Both the position numbers and the translations under genes were made by a program. This document shows positions 37,501 to 47,470 of a stretch of 64,000 nt of DNA, one piece after another (position 1 is the stretch's first letter; each line of letters starts with the position of its first letter). The notes under the pieces are model-generated. The model was not told the origin of the DNA and searched no databases. It saw only the letters and a list, made by a program, of their open reading frames with translations. Source of the DNA: Salminus brasiliensis (Eukaryota > Chordata > Actinopteri > Characiformes > Bryconidae); assembly GCF_030463535.1 (NCBI RefSeq), contig NC_132881.1, forward strand, positions 44,099,271 to 44,163,270, written 5' to 3'.

Positions 37501-39086
37501 ACAGTGGTGTCTATTTCAAAGGATTGTCAAACTGGTCATTTACTCCTGTGTGATCAGTACAGAGCGGTGGTTCTGAGCCAAGCTTGACAACAAGACGTGG
37601 TGTTTGCATTCAGGTTCAAGCTGTATTCTCTCAATGTGAATTATCTTTACTCTAAACCTAGAGAAAAATGCACTTAATTGTATTTAAACACACTGAGATT
37701 TGTCCAGGTCTGCTGTGACTACACTAGCATACAGCTCTAGAAACCACTTCACTTGTTTTCTTAAATTTGCATCTCTCCATGTAAGTCAGCCATCTCTTTC
37801 CAGGCACTTCATCAAACAAAGCTGAGTTAGCTGAATCTGCAGACTATGAGTGGCATAAAGTCCCAACAGCAATGTAAAAGACTAGTGGAGAGCCGGCCTA
37901 GACATGAGAGCTGTGATTGGCAGTCGAGGTTATTTCACCATAGTGATTTCTGAATGCTCTCAAAGTTCAGATATTAGTACTGTGTTTAAATTTCAATAAT
38001 AATTTAATGTAAAAAATCTTTACATTATAATTATTATAATCATTTATTAGCATTATTTGCGCAGTGTAATTTCTGCAAATAAATGTTCTAAATAGCAAAT
38101 ATTTTTTTTTTAAATTTAGGGCAAATGTTGTCCATGGTTTATGAAATACAATGTAAATGTTAATTTCCCTAAACACATTTCCTATAAATAGTAAAACCAG
38201 ATAAACTGATCATGTAGGATGGTCTCTTCATTTATTCTGGAGCTGTATGTAATTTCTTTATTTAATAATGTTAAAAATCAATTTTTTATATATATTAAAA
38301 ATATATAATATTTTATATTATTATTGTTATTAATAATATTATGTCATCAAATGCTTACAAGTAAACCTTGATCACATAGTAAACACATATAGTAAACACA
38401 ATATAGTCTATTTTTAGTCATAAATGACAAATTACAATTACTATTATTACCTTAATTTTAAGGTAAAGTAAACTCAAGCATGCTAACCTTTAATATGCTA
38501 CAGCGCACCAAGTGTACTTGTAGCCACACTAATGATCAGTGATGCCAAAATGAAACTATTTTTCCTATTACACTCGGGCAAATACCAATTACTAAAAAGA
38601 TGCACAAAGGTGTAACTTTAACTGTGTTACGTTTTTTTAACTGCGTTAAAATTGGACTATTTTAAATAAACTTACTGCTGCACATGCATTTAAATCTTAC
38701 ATATTTTACATACTGTCCACTTAAAGTGAAATGGAAACACGATTAATAAACATCTTCATCACTCTTGTACATGTGATTATTATACAGTGTATTAGAAATG
38801 TACTAAAAATATGTAATTTAACTAAATTAAATATATTTTCACTGGAGTACAGATATACTTCTAGTTCTTGTCTTACATAAACAGCACACTTCTAGGGATA
38901 CTGTGTAGTGCATAACAAATAAATCTGAATATACTGTACTACACTTCTTTGTATGTTTAAAATATTCTTACATAATTTTATTTCAGAATCTGAGTATGAC
39001 ATTTAATAAGTGCACAGATGGGAAACAAGTATCACACTATGATAGACAAGTACACTAAACAATAAATAAAATAAAGAATATTAAAG

Positions 39087-39148
<62 letters not shown>

Positions 39149-39364
39149 AAAACAAGTCATTACGATGTCTATCAAATTTAATAAAAATAATTTAAACTAA
39201 ACAAATATTTCATATCCATGGTGGAAAAACAATTAATCATACTTGAAACATACTGAGATTTGTATGTTGTAAATATATGGCAAACTTATGTTCTTATTTC
39301 AAATATATTAACAGTTTTTAAACATTAATATTATGCTTGCATCAAAACTTTAATCACACTTTGT

Positions 39365-39416
<52 letters not shown>

Positions 39417-41234
39417 TATAGTATAAGATTTATATATAGTTATATATAATATATATTTCTTAAATTCTTGTGTTAAAGTAGACTTTTGTATATTTTAAAC
39501 AGCTACTGCATTAATTCACTTAAAGCACACTTGAAATGTCACATAAAATTATGTAAGTATACTGTAATCTCAGGGTTATTCTTACCCAAATAATTTAAGC
39601 TTTAATAATTCTTGGACGTTCTTAAATGTTATGTCATTTTATTTCAATTGTAACTATTTTTAAGAATGTATATTCATATATTTATAAGAATGAATATTTC
39701 TTTCCACTATGGGTTCACATAAAGTAGTTTTTAGAACACCCCGTCTCTGAAGATGACTGTAGAAAACCTTTAGAACAGTTAGAGACAGCCTGTATGTGCA
39801 GAGAGGCTTCATTAAGGCTCCTCCAATACTCTTTTCTTCTGTAGATATAGATGAGTGTGAGGGTCCCTTGCCAATCTGCTCTGAACGTCAGGAATGCAGG
39901 AACACCTTTGGGAGCTATGTGTGTGCATGCAGGTCGGGCTACGTGCTGGGAACAGTTGGGAACTCCATCACATGCCGAGGTACTGTCATCCTGACGTTCA
40001 CTCATTCCTAACCTTGCCTTTTGTCATTGAGGATTTCAGCATTCTGCAATTCAGTGGCTTCTAAAAAGCTAAAGAGTTAAAGACAAGTGACAAGTAGTCA
40101 TTTAAAGCCCTCCTCACAAATCCATCAATCGGCCAAGACCTGTTTGACAGTTACAGGGTTTTTTTTTTTCATGACTAAATGCTAATCCTATTAAATCCTA
40201 ATAATGCCTTCATTCTTTCAGCAGTAGCTACAGCTAAACTGCCTACTCAGCTTTATTGCTCTCCAGCTACTGGCTAACACTAGATTACACAGGTGAAGGA
40301 TGTCCTCCGTTTTATATTCTGCATATATTCCCATACTAATATGTCAATATTAATAATTAAATCAAGCAAACCTTCTATTGTCTGTTGTGAAAAGATGCAG
40401 ATATGCAGCTAGCATTCATGCTAACAACTTTAAACTTTAGCCCTGGAGAATTTAAAGTGTCAATTCTACAAAACAAAAACAAAACAAAAAAAAAAAAAAA
40501 ACATGCATCAATAATGAATGCACTGAGCTACTTTAAGTTGCACCCATGGATGATTGCACACACACAGATTGGCTAGTCCCTTTAGAGAAGTACTGCCAAT
40601 AGAATAGGACTCTCTAGACACATCAACATAAACCTATTGGCACCATGCTGCCTAATGCCAGGTGTGGGCTAGAGGGGTATAAATCCCCCCAGCATTGAGC
40701 TGTGGAGCTGCAATTGATGCTGCTAAACAAACCAGTTGTGATTATCTATAACGAACATTCATAAACGGGACACCATCCAAACACCTCACCAGTGTTTACG
40801 TGTGTCTTTGCCCTCGCCTCATGTAAGAACGCCCACCAAACCCCACCCACCCACCTCCATTGCTGATTGGCTCGAATAGTGCGGTTTGGCTCGACCCGAG
40901 CCGCTTTCTTTGTTTCTCATTTACAGACCACGGCTTTTACAAATAGTGTATTGGGCTGAAATCGCATACAGCTCCTTTAACACGTAACTTCTTTAGAACT
41001 GATAAATATCTTGTGATATCTGAGTCTGTTACGCTACACTTTGTGCTACAAGCAAGGCCTTTGCTATTGCACAGCAGTCACAAGGGAAGAAATTCACAGG
41101 AGTATTTGGTCCATGCCTCTGGGTGCATTCAGTATAAAAGGCTACGCTGATTTTCAGGGGTGCTTCCATACAGTAGCTTTAATGAGAAAACCCGACCTAC
41201 TCTAAAACCTTGCAAGTTATGTCCTCATACCACA

Positions 41235-41271
<37 letters not shown>

Positions 41272-41600
41272 ATACAAACATACCTATAGGATACCTGCAG
41301 AAGCTCTCACTCTGACCTGGGGCTCTCCTTCCTACAGATGAAGATGAGTGCTTGACGGGCCGCCACCGCTGCAGCCGCCACGCACTCTGCGTGAACACGG
41401 TCGGCTCATACACCTGCCGCTTTGAGGACGCTGACTATGCTGGAGATGGCCTCAGTTGCTGGAGGAGGAAGACAGGAAGGTCACAGGCCACGGTGTACTT
41501 CCAGTATGAACGCTTCAAACAGAGCAGGCTGAGGGACAAGCTGTCAGGACAGCGCAGGCGTGGAAACTCATTAGCAGTGAAGTTCAGAGAGCTTCTGTAG
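32031..41600 (+). CDS. Nephronectin/EGFL6-like secreted EGF-repeat protein (unnamed, possibly decaying)
   Basis: Six exons are seen: 32031-32128, 33511-33617, 34546-34691, 36031-36150, 39845-39979 and 41338-41600. They encode a signal peptide, a Cys-rich motif [14 protein letters not shown], and EGF repeats including two calcium-binding types (DIDEC, DEDEC). The order and motifs (GICIGPDRC, then [14 protein letters not shown], then CxCPPGLQL, then DIDEC) follow nephronectin and EGFL6, which are extracellular-matrix integrin ligands. Unlike them, this gene stops soon after the last EGF with a basic tail, and no MAM domain or RGD was found downstream. All borders from exon 2 onward are phase 1, as expected for EGF modules, but exon 3 contains a frame break and the last EGF lacks one cysteine. 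It may be a degenerate third paralogue or an assembly-damaged gene. Cellular role unknown. Confidence 0.75.
32890..32985 (+). mobile_element. Truncated tRNA-derived SINE (3' body)
   Basis: It matches the body of the SINE at 43255-43585 in the opposite orientation, including GGACACATTTCGCTRTACA and GTGACAAATAC. The tRNA-like head is missing. Confidence 0.7.
33347..33414 (+). repeat. (TA)n microsatellite
   Basis: A 68-bp TA tract inside intron 1 of the EGF-repeat gene. Confidence 0.95.
33511..33617 (+). CDS. EGF-repeat gene exon 2, N-terminal Cys-rich motif
   Basis: The acceptor is TTCTACACAG and the donor is C|GTGAGT. It encodes [15 protein letters not shown] followed by [20 protein letters not shown], matching the pattern G-x-C-x(2)-G-x(5)-CC-x-G/S-W seen just before the first EGF in nephronectin and EGFL6. 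Confidence 0.85.
33618..34545 (+). other. Intron 2 of EGF-repeat gene, microsatellite-rich
   Basis: (GT)n tracts lie at about 34096-34110, 34209-34232 and 34318-34384. An ~84-bp CT tract at 34457-34540 runs straight into the acceptor CCCCAG and serves as the polypyrimidine tract. Confidence 0.85.
34457..34540 (+). repeat. (CT)n tract used as polypyrimidine tract
   Basis: A nearly pure CT repeat with one GT interruption, ending five bases before exon 3. Confidence 0.9.
34546..34691 (+). pseudogene. EGF-repeat gene exon 3, chimeric and frame-broken
   Basis: The first part reads [18 protein letters not shown], the first four cysteines of one EGF. The second part reads [20 protein letters not shown] and ends RSCI, cysteines two to six of the next EGF, but in another frame. 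In the entry frame a stop (TGA) follows at 34617. The 146-nt length is not a multiple of three although both flanking introns are phase 1. The end of EGF1 and start of EGF2 are absent. Donor G|GTAAGT and acceptor are intact. Confidence 0.75.
34692..36030 (+). other. Intron 3 of EGF-repeat gene
   Basis: Contains a Tc1-derived scrap at about 34978-35170 (TATGGACAAAAGTATTGGGAC to GTCCCATTACATTTGTC) and a CTATTGGTCC-family repeat at about 35335-35520, then AT-rich sequence. Confidence 0.65.
36031..36150 (+). CDS. EGF-repeat gene exon 4, EGF repeat
   Basis: The acceptor is TTCTGTCCAG and the donor is AAAG|GTGATT. The 120-nt exon has all six cysteines (DC, RC, GC, SC, LC, TC), with [16 protein letters not shown] at the end. 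It is closest to the third EGF of EGFL6/nephronectin. Confidence 0.88.
36151..39844 (+). other. Intron 4 of EGF-repeat gene, AT-rich
   Basis: A Tc1 remnant lies at about 36655-37175. From about 37960 to 39700 the sequence is very AT-rich, with (TA)n tracts at 39089-39144 and 39367-39415. No additional EGF exon was recognised. Confidence 0.75.
36655..37175 (+). mobile_element. Tc1-like transposon remnant
   Basis: The plus strand reads [20 protein letters not shown] then [15 protein letters not shown], the N-terminal DNA-binding region of a fish Tc1-like transposase, followed by decayed sequence with TGTGGGAACCC and CAAATGAAAAACCAC. Same family as 8881-9300. Confidence 0.72.
39845..39979 (+). 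CDS. EGF-repeat gene exon 5, calcium-binding EGF
   Basis: The acceptor is CTTCTGTAG and the donor is CGAG|GTACTG. The 135-nt exon encodes [22 protein letters not shown] and SITC, with six cysteines and the D-I-D-E-C calcium-binding start. Confidence 0.9.
39980..41337 (+). other. Intron 5 of EGF-repeat gene
   Basis: Contains an A-rich run near 40470-40500, a Tc1-derived fragment at about 40530-40715 and a (CA)n tract at about 41233-41267 shortly before exon 6. Confidence 0.7.
40530..40715 (+). mobile_element. Tc1-derived fragment
   Basis: It includes CTTTAAGTTGCACCCATG, TAGAATAGGACTCTCTAGA, GGGCTAGAGGGGTATAAATC and CCCCCAGCATTGAGCTGTGG, as in the other copies of this family. Confidence 0.7.
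41338..41600 (+). CDS. EGF-repeat gene exon 6, last EGF and basic tail
   Basis: The acceptor is CTTCCTACAG. It encodes [28 protein letters not shown] and GDGLSC, then a basic tail ([33 protein letters not shown]) ending REL L before TAG at 41598-41600. The position of the fifth EGF cysteine (TCxC) is phenylalanine here, so one disulphide cannot form. The tail resembles the linker after the last EGF of EGFL6, but nothing of a MAM domain follows. Confidence 0.82.
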
Positions 41601-42420
41601 TTGGCACTGAATTCTGCAGCACTCCGAGACTGAGACCTAGGGGTAATTGCTCTGGATTTGACCCAGGTCATTGCCCAAGAATTTTTCCTTCTATTATATT
41701 GTCGCTGTTGCACAAAAACCTTGAATCTCCATTTTTGTTGCATCTTCACTTTTGCATGTTGTTGACTTTTTGAAATAACGTGAATCTGGCTGTTGTTCCC
41801 GTGTCTGAATGTCATGATTAATGGACCAAGAGAGATCCTCCTAAATGACTTTGCATTAAATATCTTGCTAGGACTTCCAGAAGAACAATTTTTTGGAGCT
41901 ATAATGGAGATACAAGACCTTGTATGACAGTCATGAAGCAAGGCCAACGTGCAAACCTTTAAGCAATAATGAGAGGAAGTGCTACAACGTGAAATACTGG
42001 CACTGGTGTTCTGTGGTCGTAGGAACGAGGCTGCAGGCTGAAGATACACCAGCACCAGTAGTCTCATGTTATTGAACCTTAAGTGTTCTATTGTGAGTAT
42101 ACCACAGCTCCATTATCCCTGTTTATTGTTAGATTTTGGGAAAAAGAGGCCGGATTAAACTATTAAGTATTTGTTTATCAATATTCTGTGAAGGAAATTA
42201 TACCACACTTAGTACCGACCCCGCAATGTGATGCAGTGTGATGTGTTTTGGGAGTGCCACTATTGCACGATAATGGCACTGTGACTAGAGCTCATGAGTT
42301 CATTGAATCCACTGGCTTTGAAGATGTAGCTATTATTTTGACCAGCTTCAAACTTCCGATGAAAATGGGTTTAAAACTTAAGTGCATTAGTCATCAGAAG
42401 TGTTGCTAGGTAGGTAGGGT
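41601..42420. other. Likely 3' UTR of the EGF-repeat gene and intergenic DNA
   Basis: No clear AATAAA was found; ATTAAA near 41857 and 42155 are weak candidates. A 210-codon frame on the minus strand (41435-42067) overlaps the last exon and has no recognisable domain. Confidence 0.35.
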
Positions 42421-42830
42421 ACTTTATGTGGTTTGAGACACAGAATTAGATCAGCCAATCAGAGGGAGCTGATCTGCTGCGCCATTAAAGGTAGCGCAGA
42501 TAACTGGAATACAGAGCGAGCCTCTGATGCAGCATCGCCAGGCAGCCGACACGCTTGGAGGAAAGTGCCAGCTACTAGACGCCCGTGCCGGCCAACACTG
42601 CTTAGTAATTAGTGGAGAGAGCACGGCCAATCGTGCTCTCTCAGACTCCGGATGCTGATGGCACAACAGAGGAAAGCACAGCTCCCCAGTTCACACTAGG
42701 AGCGATGTGGGGACGAGGGAGTGCCATCAGCCAAACCTTGAGAGAGCAAGACCAGTTGTCCTCTCTCTGACTCTGGCTGTTGATGGCAAAGCAGCATGAC
42801 CTGGAATTCGAACCAGCAGTAAAACCAACA
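42421..42830. repeat. SINE-like repeat, GCTCTCTCTGACTCTGG family
   Basis: GAGAGAGCACGGCCAATCGTG at 42613 and a second GAGAGAGCAAGACCAGTTGTC near 42741 indicate two joined copies of the family at 23571 and 56790. Confidence 0.55.
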
Positions 42831-42879
42831 GTACCAATAGTACCCCTCGAATCATAGGGGCAGGGTCTTAGTCCAGTGG

Positions 42880-43254
42880 ACCATCTGGAGCCAATTCTGG
42901 AGCATTTCTATTGGCCCATTTATCATAAAATTCAAAGGGTAAAGAACAACTGTCAGATTCACATCAGATTCACAAAAATAAAAATTAACTTTTTTTATTA
43001 TTATCCAACTGTATCGTGTATCCGGTTATTTTGTATCAATAAGAAATCCATCTGTGTGCCCTTAAACTAGCATGAAGTTCAGCCTACTGGTTTCCATTGT
43101 TTATTATTATAAACTGTGGTTTACGGGAGCGTAATGCTGTGCTAACTCTTAACAATGTTCTTTGGATGTTGATGTTTGTAGTTATTGAGGCATCACTCAA
43201 ATAACTGTTTCTTTATGAAGATTAAATCAACAATTATATTCACCTTTAATCTTC
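42880..43254. other. Intergenic with a CTATTGGTCC repeat scrap
   Basis: GGAGCATTTCTATTGGCCCA near 42898 is a fragment of the dispersed repeat. The remainder is AT-rich and unassigned. Confidence 0.45.
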
Positions 43255-43351
43255 ACCAGTCCCACTAACCATTGAGGTAAAGGTGCACGTATTTGTCACT
43301 GTACAGCGAAATGTGTCCTCCGCATTTAACCCATCTGGTAGTGAACACACA

Positions 43352-43390
<39 letters not shown>

Positions 43391-43585
43391 GTGTTAGGGG
43401 CAGTGAGTACACACACACACACACCCAGAGCGGTGGGCAGCCAACTCCAGCGCCTGGGGAGCAGAGAGGGTAAAGGGCCTTGCTCAAGGGCCCAACAGTG
43501 GCAGCTTGCCGAGCCCGGGAATCGAACCCACAACCCTGTTATCAATATCCCGGCGCTCTAACCGCTGAGCCACCACTGCCCAGCT
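43255..43585 (-). mobile_element. tRNA-derived SINE, full-length-looking copy
   Basis: On the minus strand it starts GGCAGTGGTGGCTCAGCGGT, containing an A-box, and continues to GGGTTCGATTCCCGGGCTCG, containing a B-box. The body includes CCCTTTACCCTCTCTGC and GCCCACCGCTCTG, a (GT)n tract, and the tail CGAAATGTGTCC / GTGACAAATACGTG. Truncated relatives lie at 32890-32985 and 53235-53365. Confidence 0.85.
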
Positions 43586-44103
43586 TAGGCCAGGTTAGGC
43601 CAAGTAGGAATATGCAGGAACAAAAACCCCGAAACACAACAGCAACGATATACAACACAATATACAAACACACAGACCAAACCTCCAACCCAGTCCCTGT
43701 AGCTTGAGGGCATGCTTGCTATTATGTAGCCTGGTGGCAACCAGTTCCTTTCAAACCCCCGTCAGCTACGCCCACAGTTAGCGTGAGTGGAATGGGATCT
43801 GGAATACACGGTGCTGTTCCCACCTCACTGCTTTTTTTTATTAATATTATTGGGCATTATTGGGCATATTTAATTCCAATTATTAGATTTATTTATAAAA
43901 TATTGCCCTCTGGAGGACACATTAGGCACTGACTTTATCTTCAAATTTTCTTGTGTATTAGTCTCTGATGTTTCTCCATTCTGGTGTTTTATTAGCAATG
44001 AAGGACAGATTAAATACATGTCACCAGCCTTTTTAACGATATTACTGGTGTTAGTGATGATTAAGCTTCAGCAATGTAATTATATATTCCTCTAGTAAGG
44101 TGT
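43586..44103. other. Intergenic, nothing recognised
   Basis: No gene or known repeat beyond short AT-rich stretches. Confidence 0.6.
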
Positions 44104-44371
44104 GTTATACTGTAGGCATCTAAACACATTATTTAAAGCATATAAATAATGTAATAAGAGATTTTCTACTGTAGAAGCTCCAGATCTCATCAGAACAGAT
44201 GCAGGTGAACATAAATCCATTAAAAAGGAGAAACAAGAGCTTCTCATTCTGAAGAAAGAAAGTAGTGAGATCTTGTCGGTGAGCTAGTCTGAAGAACAGA
44301 GCTCAGTTCCTCCAGGTTTCTCCTGGACGCCCCCCAGTCCAGCCAGCACAGCGTGGAGAATGTGTTCAACT

Positions 44372-44403
<32 letters not shown>

Positions 44404-44605
44404 AGCTCACCTGATTTACCATCATTAAGCCCTGATTTACCACCAAACCAGGTGTTGATCTGAGGAGAACTCTAAATAATACTAGACTCCATGAGAGAGG
44501 AGAACCTTGAAGATGTTCTAATGATGAACACAGTGATGGAGAACCACCACCACTTTCTGTTAGTATTTAATTTAATATTAGTGTTTTACTGAGCAAATAA
44601 ACACT
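44104..44605 (+). repeat. ~430-500 bp dispersed repeat, copy 1 of 3
   Basis: It shares long near-identical stretches with 49546-50011 and 54800-55225: GTAGAAGCTCCAGATCTCAT, GAAAGAAAGTAGTGAGATCT, CAGGTTTCTCCTGGACGCCC, ACCAGGTGTTGATCTGAGGA. Includes a (CAT)n(CAG)n stretch at about 44372-44406. Probably a non-autonomous transposon; no open frame. Confidence 0.85.
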
Positions 44606-44646
44606 CCAGAGTACTGCATATGTTAAAGTCATGTGATTTAATAAAC

Positions 44647-44677
<31 letters not shown>

Positions 44678-46700
44678 TCTCTTAGTGTCATCATGCACGC
44701 CTGCTTCTATACATATGTGTGTGCACATGTGTGTGTCCATGCTCCTCCAGAGGCAGCAGTAGGAAGTAGCAGCTGCAGTCAGAGCCCGTCCCGGACCACC
44801 CCCCCCCCCCCCCCCCCCCCACATTCATTCTCACCACAGCAGGTGTCACACCGGGCCCTCGCAATCACGCACTCTCTCACACACACATACACACACACAC
44901 ACACTCACTCCCACATACAGACACACAAACACAGCCCCGCAACCCTGGAACTACTTACGGAACAGCCAAGAACAAAAGAGTGAAATCAAGGAAAAATGCA
45001 GCCCTTTCGAATAACCCTCACCACAATGCCTGGAGTGGGAAACGGGGGGTGGTTTTGGGGGGGGGGCAAAAAAATCCCCCCAAACTCACCGCGAGAAAAA
45101 CCTGGACTCTTTCTTTTCTAAGCTGTCAGAGTGTCTCTCTGCTAAAGCACAAACAGAAAGCACAGAAAACATTGCGCATAAAAGCTTCCAGGCCCTTTTA
45201 TGAAGCGGACCTCACACTAAGCCGGGTGTAATTCCTACCAGAAACCCGTTTATTTACTGAAAAATAATAAGATTTAATGCCAAGCACTGACTGCACTACA
45301 AATAAAGGGAACAAGAGGAGAGGGAGGGAATGAGGGAGGGTAGGAAGGGGAGAGGACGAGAGGGAGCAAGCGAGCAAGCAACTGAGTGAGTGAGTGAGTG
45401 AGTAAACGAACGTGGAGAGTGGCAAGAGAGAGAGAGAGAGAGTGAGAAAGGAAACTCGCACAGCAGTGGAAAGTTTCCCTACCCTCTCCCACTCAGTTGT
45501 TTTCTCTACGCTTTTACGGCAAGCCTGGCCATAGAGGGGTCCCGGGCGGCCCGCCGGAGCAGAGCAGCATCCCTGCCCCATCGCCACACCACTCAGGAGG
45601 GGAAACAATAAATATGTAAATCTAATTTAGACCTCTGCAGTTAGGCCGCCTCTTTAGGAACGTTGGGGCTTTCATCACGAAACAATCTCGCCCTTTTCCG
45701 AGCAAAAGAGCTGAGCGATGACTCGGAGGGGTGCAGAGAGCCAACCACAATACGGAACTTACTGGGCCCTCTCTCTCCCTCTCTGTCTCACACACACACA
45801 CACTCGCACACAGAGAGAGAGAGAGGAGGGAGTGTGTGTCATGGTAGTATAACCTGCCACCCACGTTGCTGCAAAGAGTGTGTGCTGAAAACACAGGTAG
45901 TGAAGTGTAAAACCACAGAAACCTCCAGCATTACCCGGACTGCCCCTTCCACTAAAAAGGGACGTAAAACAGGCCCTTCGGGATCCACTCCGCCAGACGC
46001 ACGGCACTGTTTCCGACAGCAAAGGCTGGGGAGAGGAAGAGACAGAGACAGAGAGAGAGAGAGAGTGAAAGATGATGACAAGCTCACACCGAACTGAGCA
46101 GTTTAGATGATGATGATGATGTGGGTCACCTCGTACTGAAGTCTAACCACCCCTTATCAGCGTCCCTGGGCCTATCGGTGAAGCGCAGAGCTGGAGACAG
46201 AGCAGAGGCTTCATTACAGACAGCATTAGTGGGGTGTAACAGTGCACAGTACAAAGCCACCGCTCAGTTCACATCACGGTTCGGAACAATGGGAGAAAGG
46301 CCCACAACCAATATGCATAGACCTAGGATCCCCCCGAGGTAGCTGGTACAGCCTGTGGTGTGTACAGTAAGCAGTAAAATGACACACGCAGTCGCACAGA
46401 GAGTACGCAGTACACAGTAACCGATAGACGAAGACTGAGGAGCGTGATGTGGAGCCACTTAAACCTTAAAACAGCACCCCTCAAAATCACTGTGATGCTC
46501 CAATGACCTGTTATAGGGAGCTTCACTGCCGTTGCTACTCCCTGGCTCGGCCCACTGCTAACTGTACTGTGTAATTTTGGAGAAGCAGATGCATGACAGC
46601 TGAGCAACACTGTGTCATATTTGTAAAACTTTGTGTAAAATCCTGTAGATTACTCTACCGTGTCAGTCCACATGCTTTTTGCCCATCCACATGGTTCTGC
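44606..46700. other. Intergenic, simple-sequence-rich and GC-rich
   Basis: Holds (GT)n at 44651-44675, a 22-base C-run at 44799-44820, CA-rich sequence at 44878-44932, a purine-rich stretch at about 45305-45450 with (GAGT)n and (GA)n, and GA repeats at about 46041-46065. GC-rich, but no gene or promoter can be supported. Confidence 0.6.
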
Positions 46701-47140
46701 ATCTCTCAGCTCGTCCAGAAAAGTGCATCCTTCAGTTGTTGCTTAAACCGTGAATTGCACCTCCTTACAGTAGGGGGAGCCCATGAGCAAGAATGACCAA
46801 TTCTTCTTTTAAATGTTTGGCAAATGTTTCCCCCTTTTCTCCCAAATTGGTACTACCTATCAACCCCCCAATTAGCTCCTCTCAACACTAGCCACTCAAG
46901 CACCAGTGTGTGGCAGCTGACACGCTGGCCAGGTCCCCAGCTCCACCATACCAGCTACCAGACGCCTGTGCTGGCCAACACTGCTTATGTATTGCAATTT
47001 GCAAAGCCAATTACCCAATCCACATATCACGCCAATTAACCAATCCACATATTACTAGCAAAGACTTTAAGACGAGTAGGGTGAAGACTAGCACATGTCT
47101 CCACCGACACACATAAAGTCAGCCATCGCCTCTTTTCCAA
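46701..47140. repeat. Probable SINE-like fragment
   Basis: CCAGCTACCAGACGCCTGTG and CTGGCCAACACTGCTTA near 46960 match CCAGCTACTAGACGCCCGTG and GCCGGCCAACACTGCTTA near 42567, so this is another copy of the SINE-like family. Confidence 0.5.
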
Positions 47141-47144
47141 ACTT

Positions 47145-47470
47145 CCACATCTGCAGCATCACTAGGCAGCGCCTTAGTTGACCTAACACCCCAACCAGCC
47201 TCACCCAGCATTACTACCACAGTGTTAGCGCCCCATCCACCTTCCATCTCCAGCAACGTTAATGCCCCAGCAGCGTTAGCATTGTTACCACGACATTAGC
47301 ATCACGACTGCACTGGCATCATCCAGCTTAGCATCACCACCGTACCAGCAGCTGGCCTTACCCAGCACCACTACTGTGCCGAGCGATGGCCTGTCCAGCA
47401 TCGCTACCACGCCATTAGCATCATGACTGCGCCGGTGTTAGCATCGCTACTGCAGCGTTAGCCATAAGCC
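47145..47470. repeat. Degenerate GTTAGCATCACTAC-type tandem repeat
   Basis: TTAGCATC, CAGCATC(A/G)CTAC and CGTTAG(C) recur at irregular intervals of about 30 bases, which suggests an old minisatellite. Confidence 0.5.

Noticed and set aside
41435..42067. 210-codon open frame on the minus strand
   Set aside because: It overlaps the last EGF exon in antisense and shows no domain. The plus-strand exon has splice sites and EGF cysteines.
43500..43580. tRNA-like gene on the minus strand
   Set aside because: A- and B-boxes are present, but the sequence continues into a SINE body and degraded relatives exist in the window. No complete cloverleaf was established.
45300..46130. CpG-island promoter of an unseen gene
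   Set aside because: The stretch is GC- and purine-rich mainly because of simple repeats. No first exon with a signal or homology could be linked to it.
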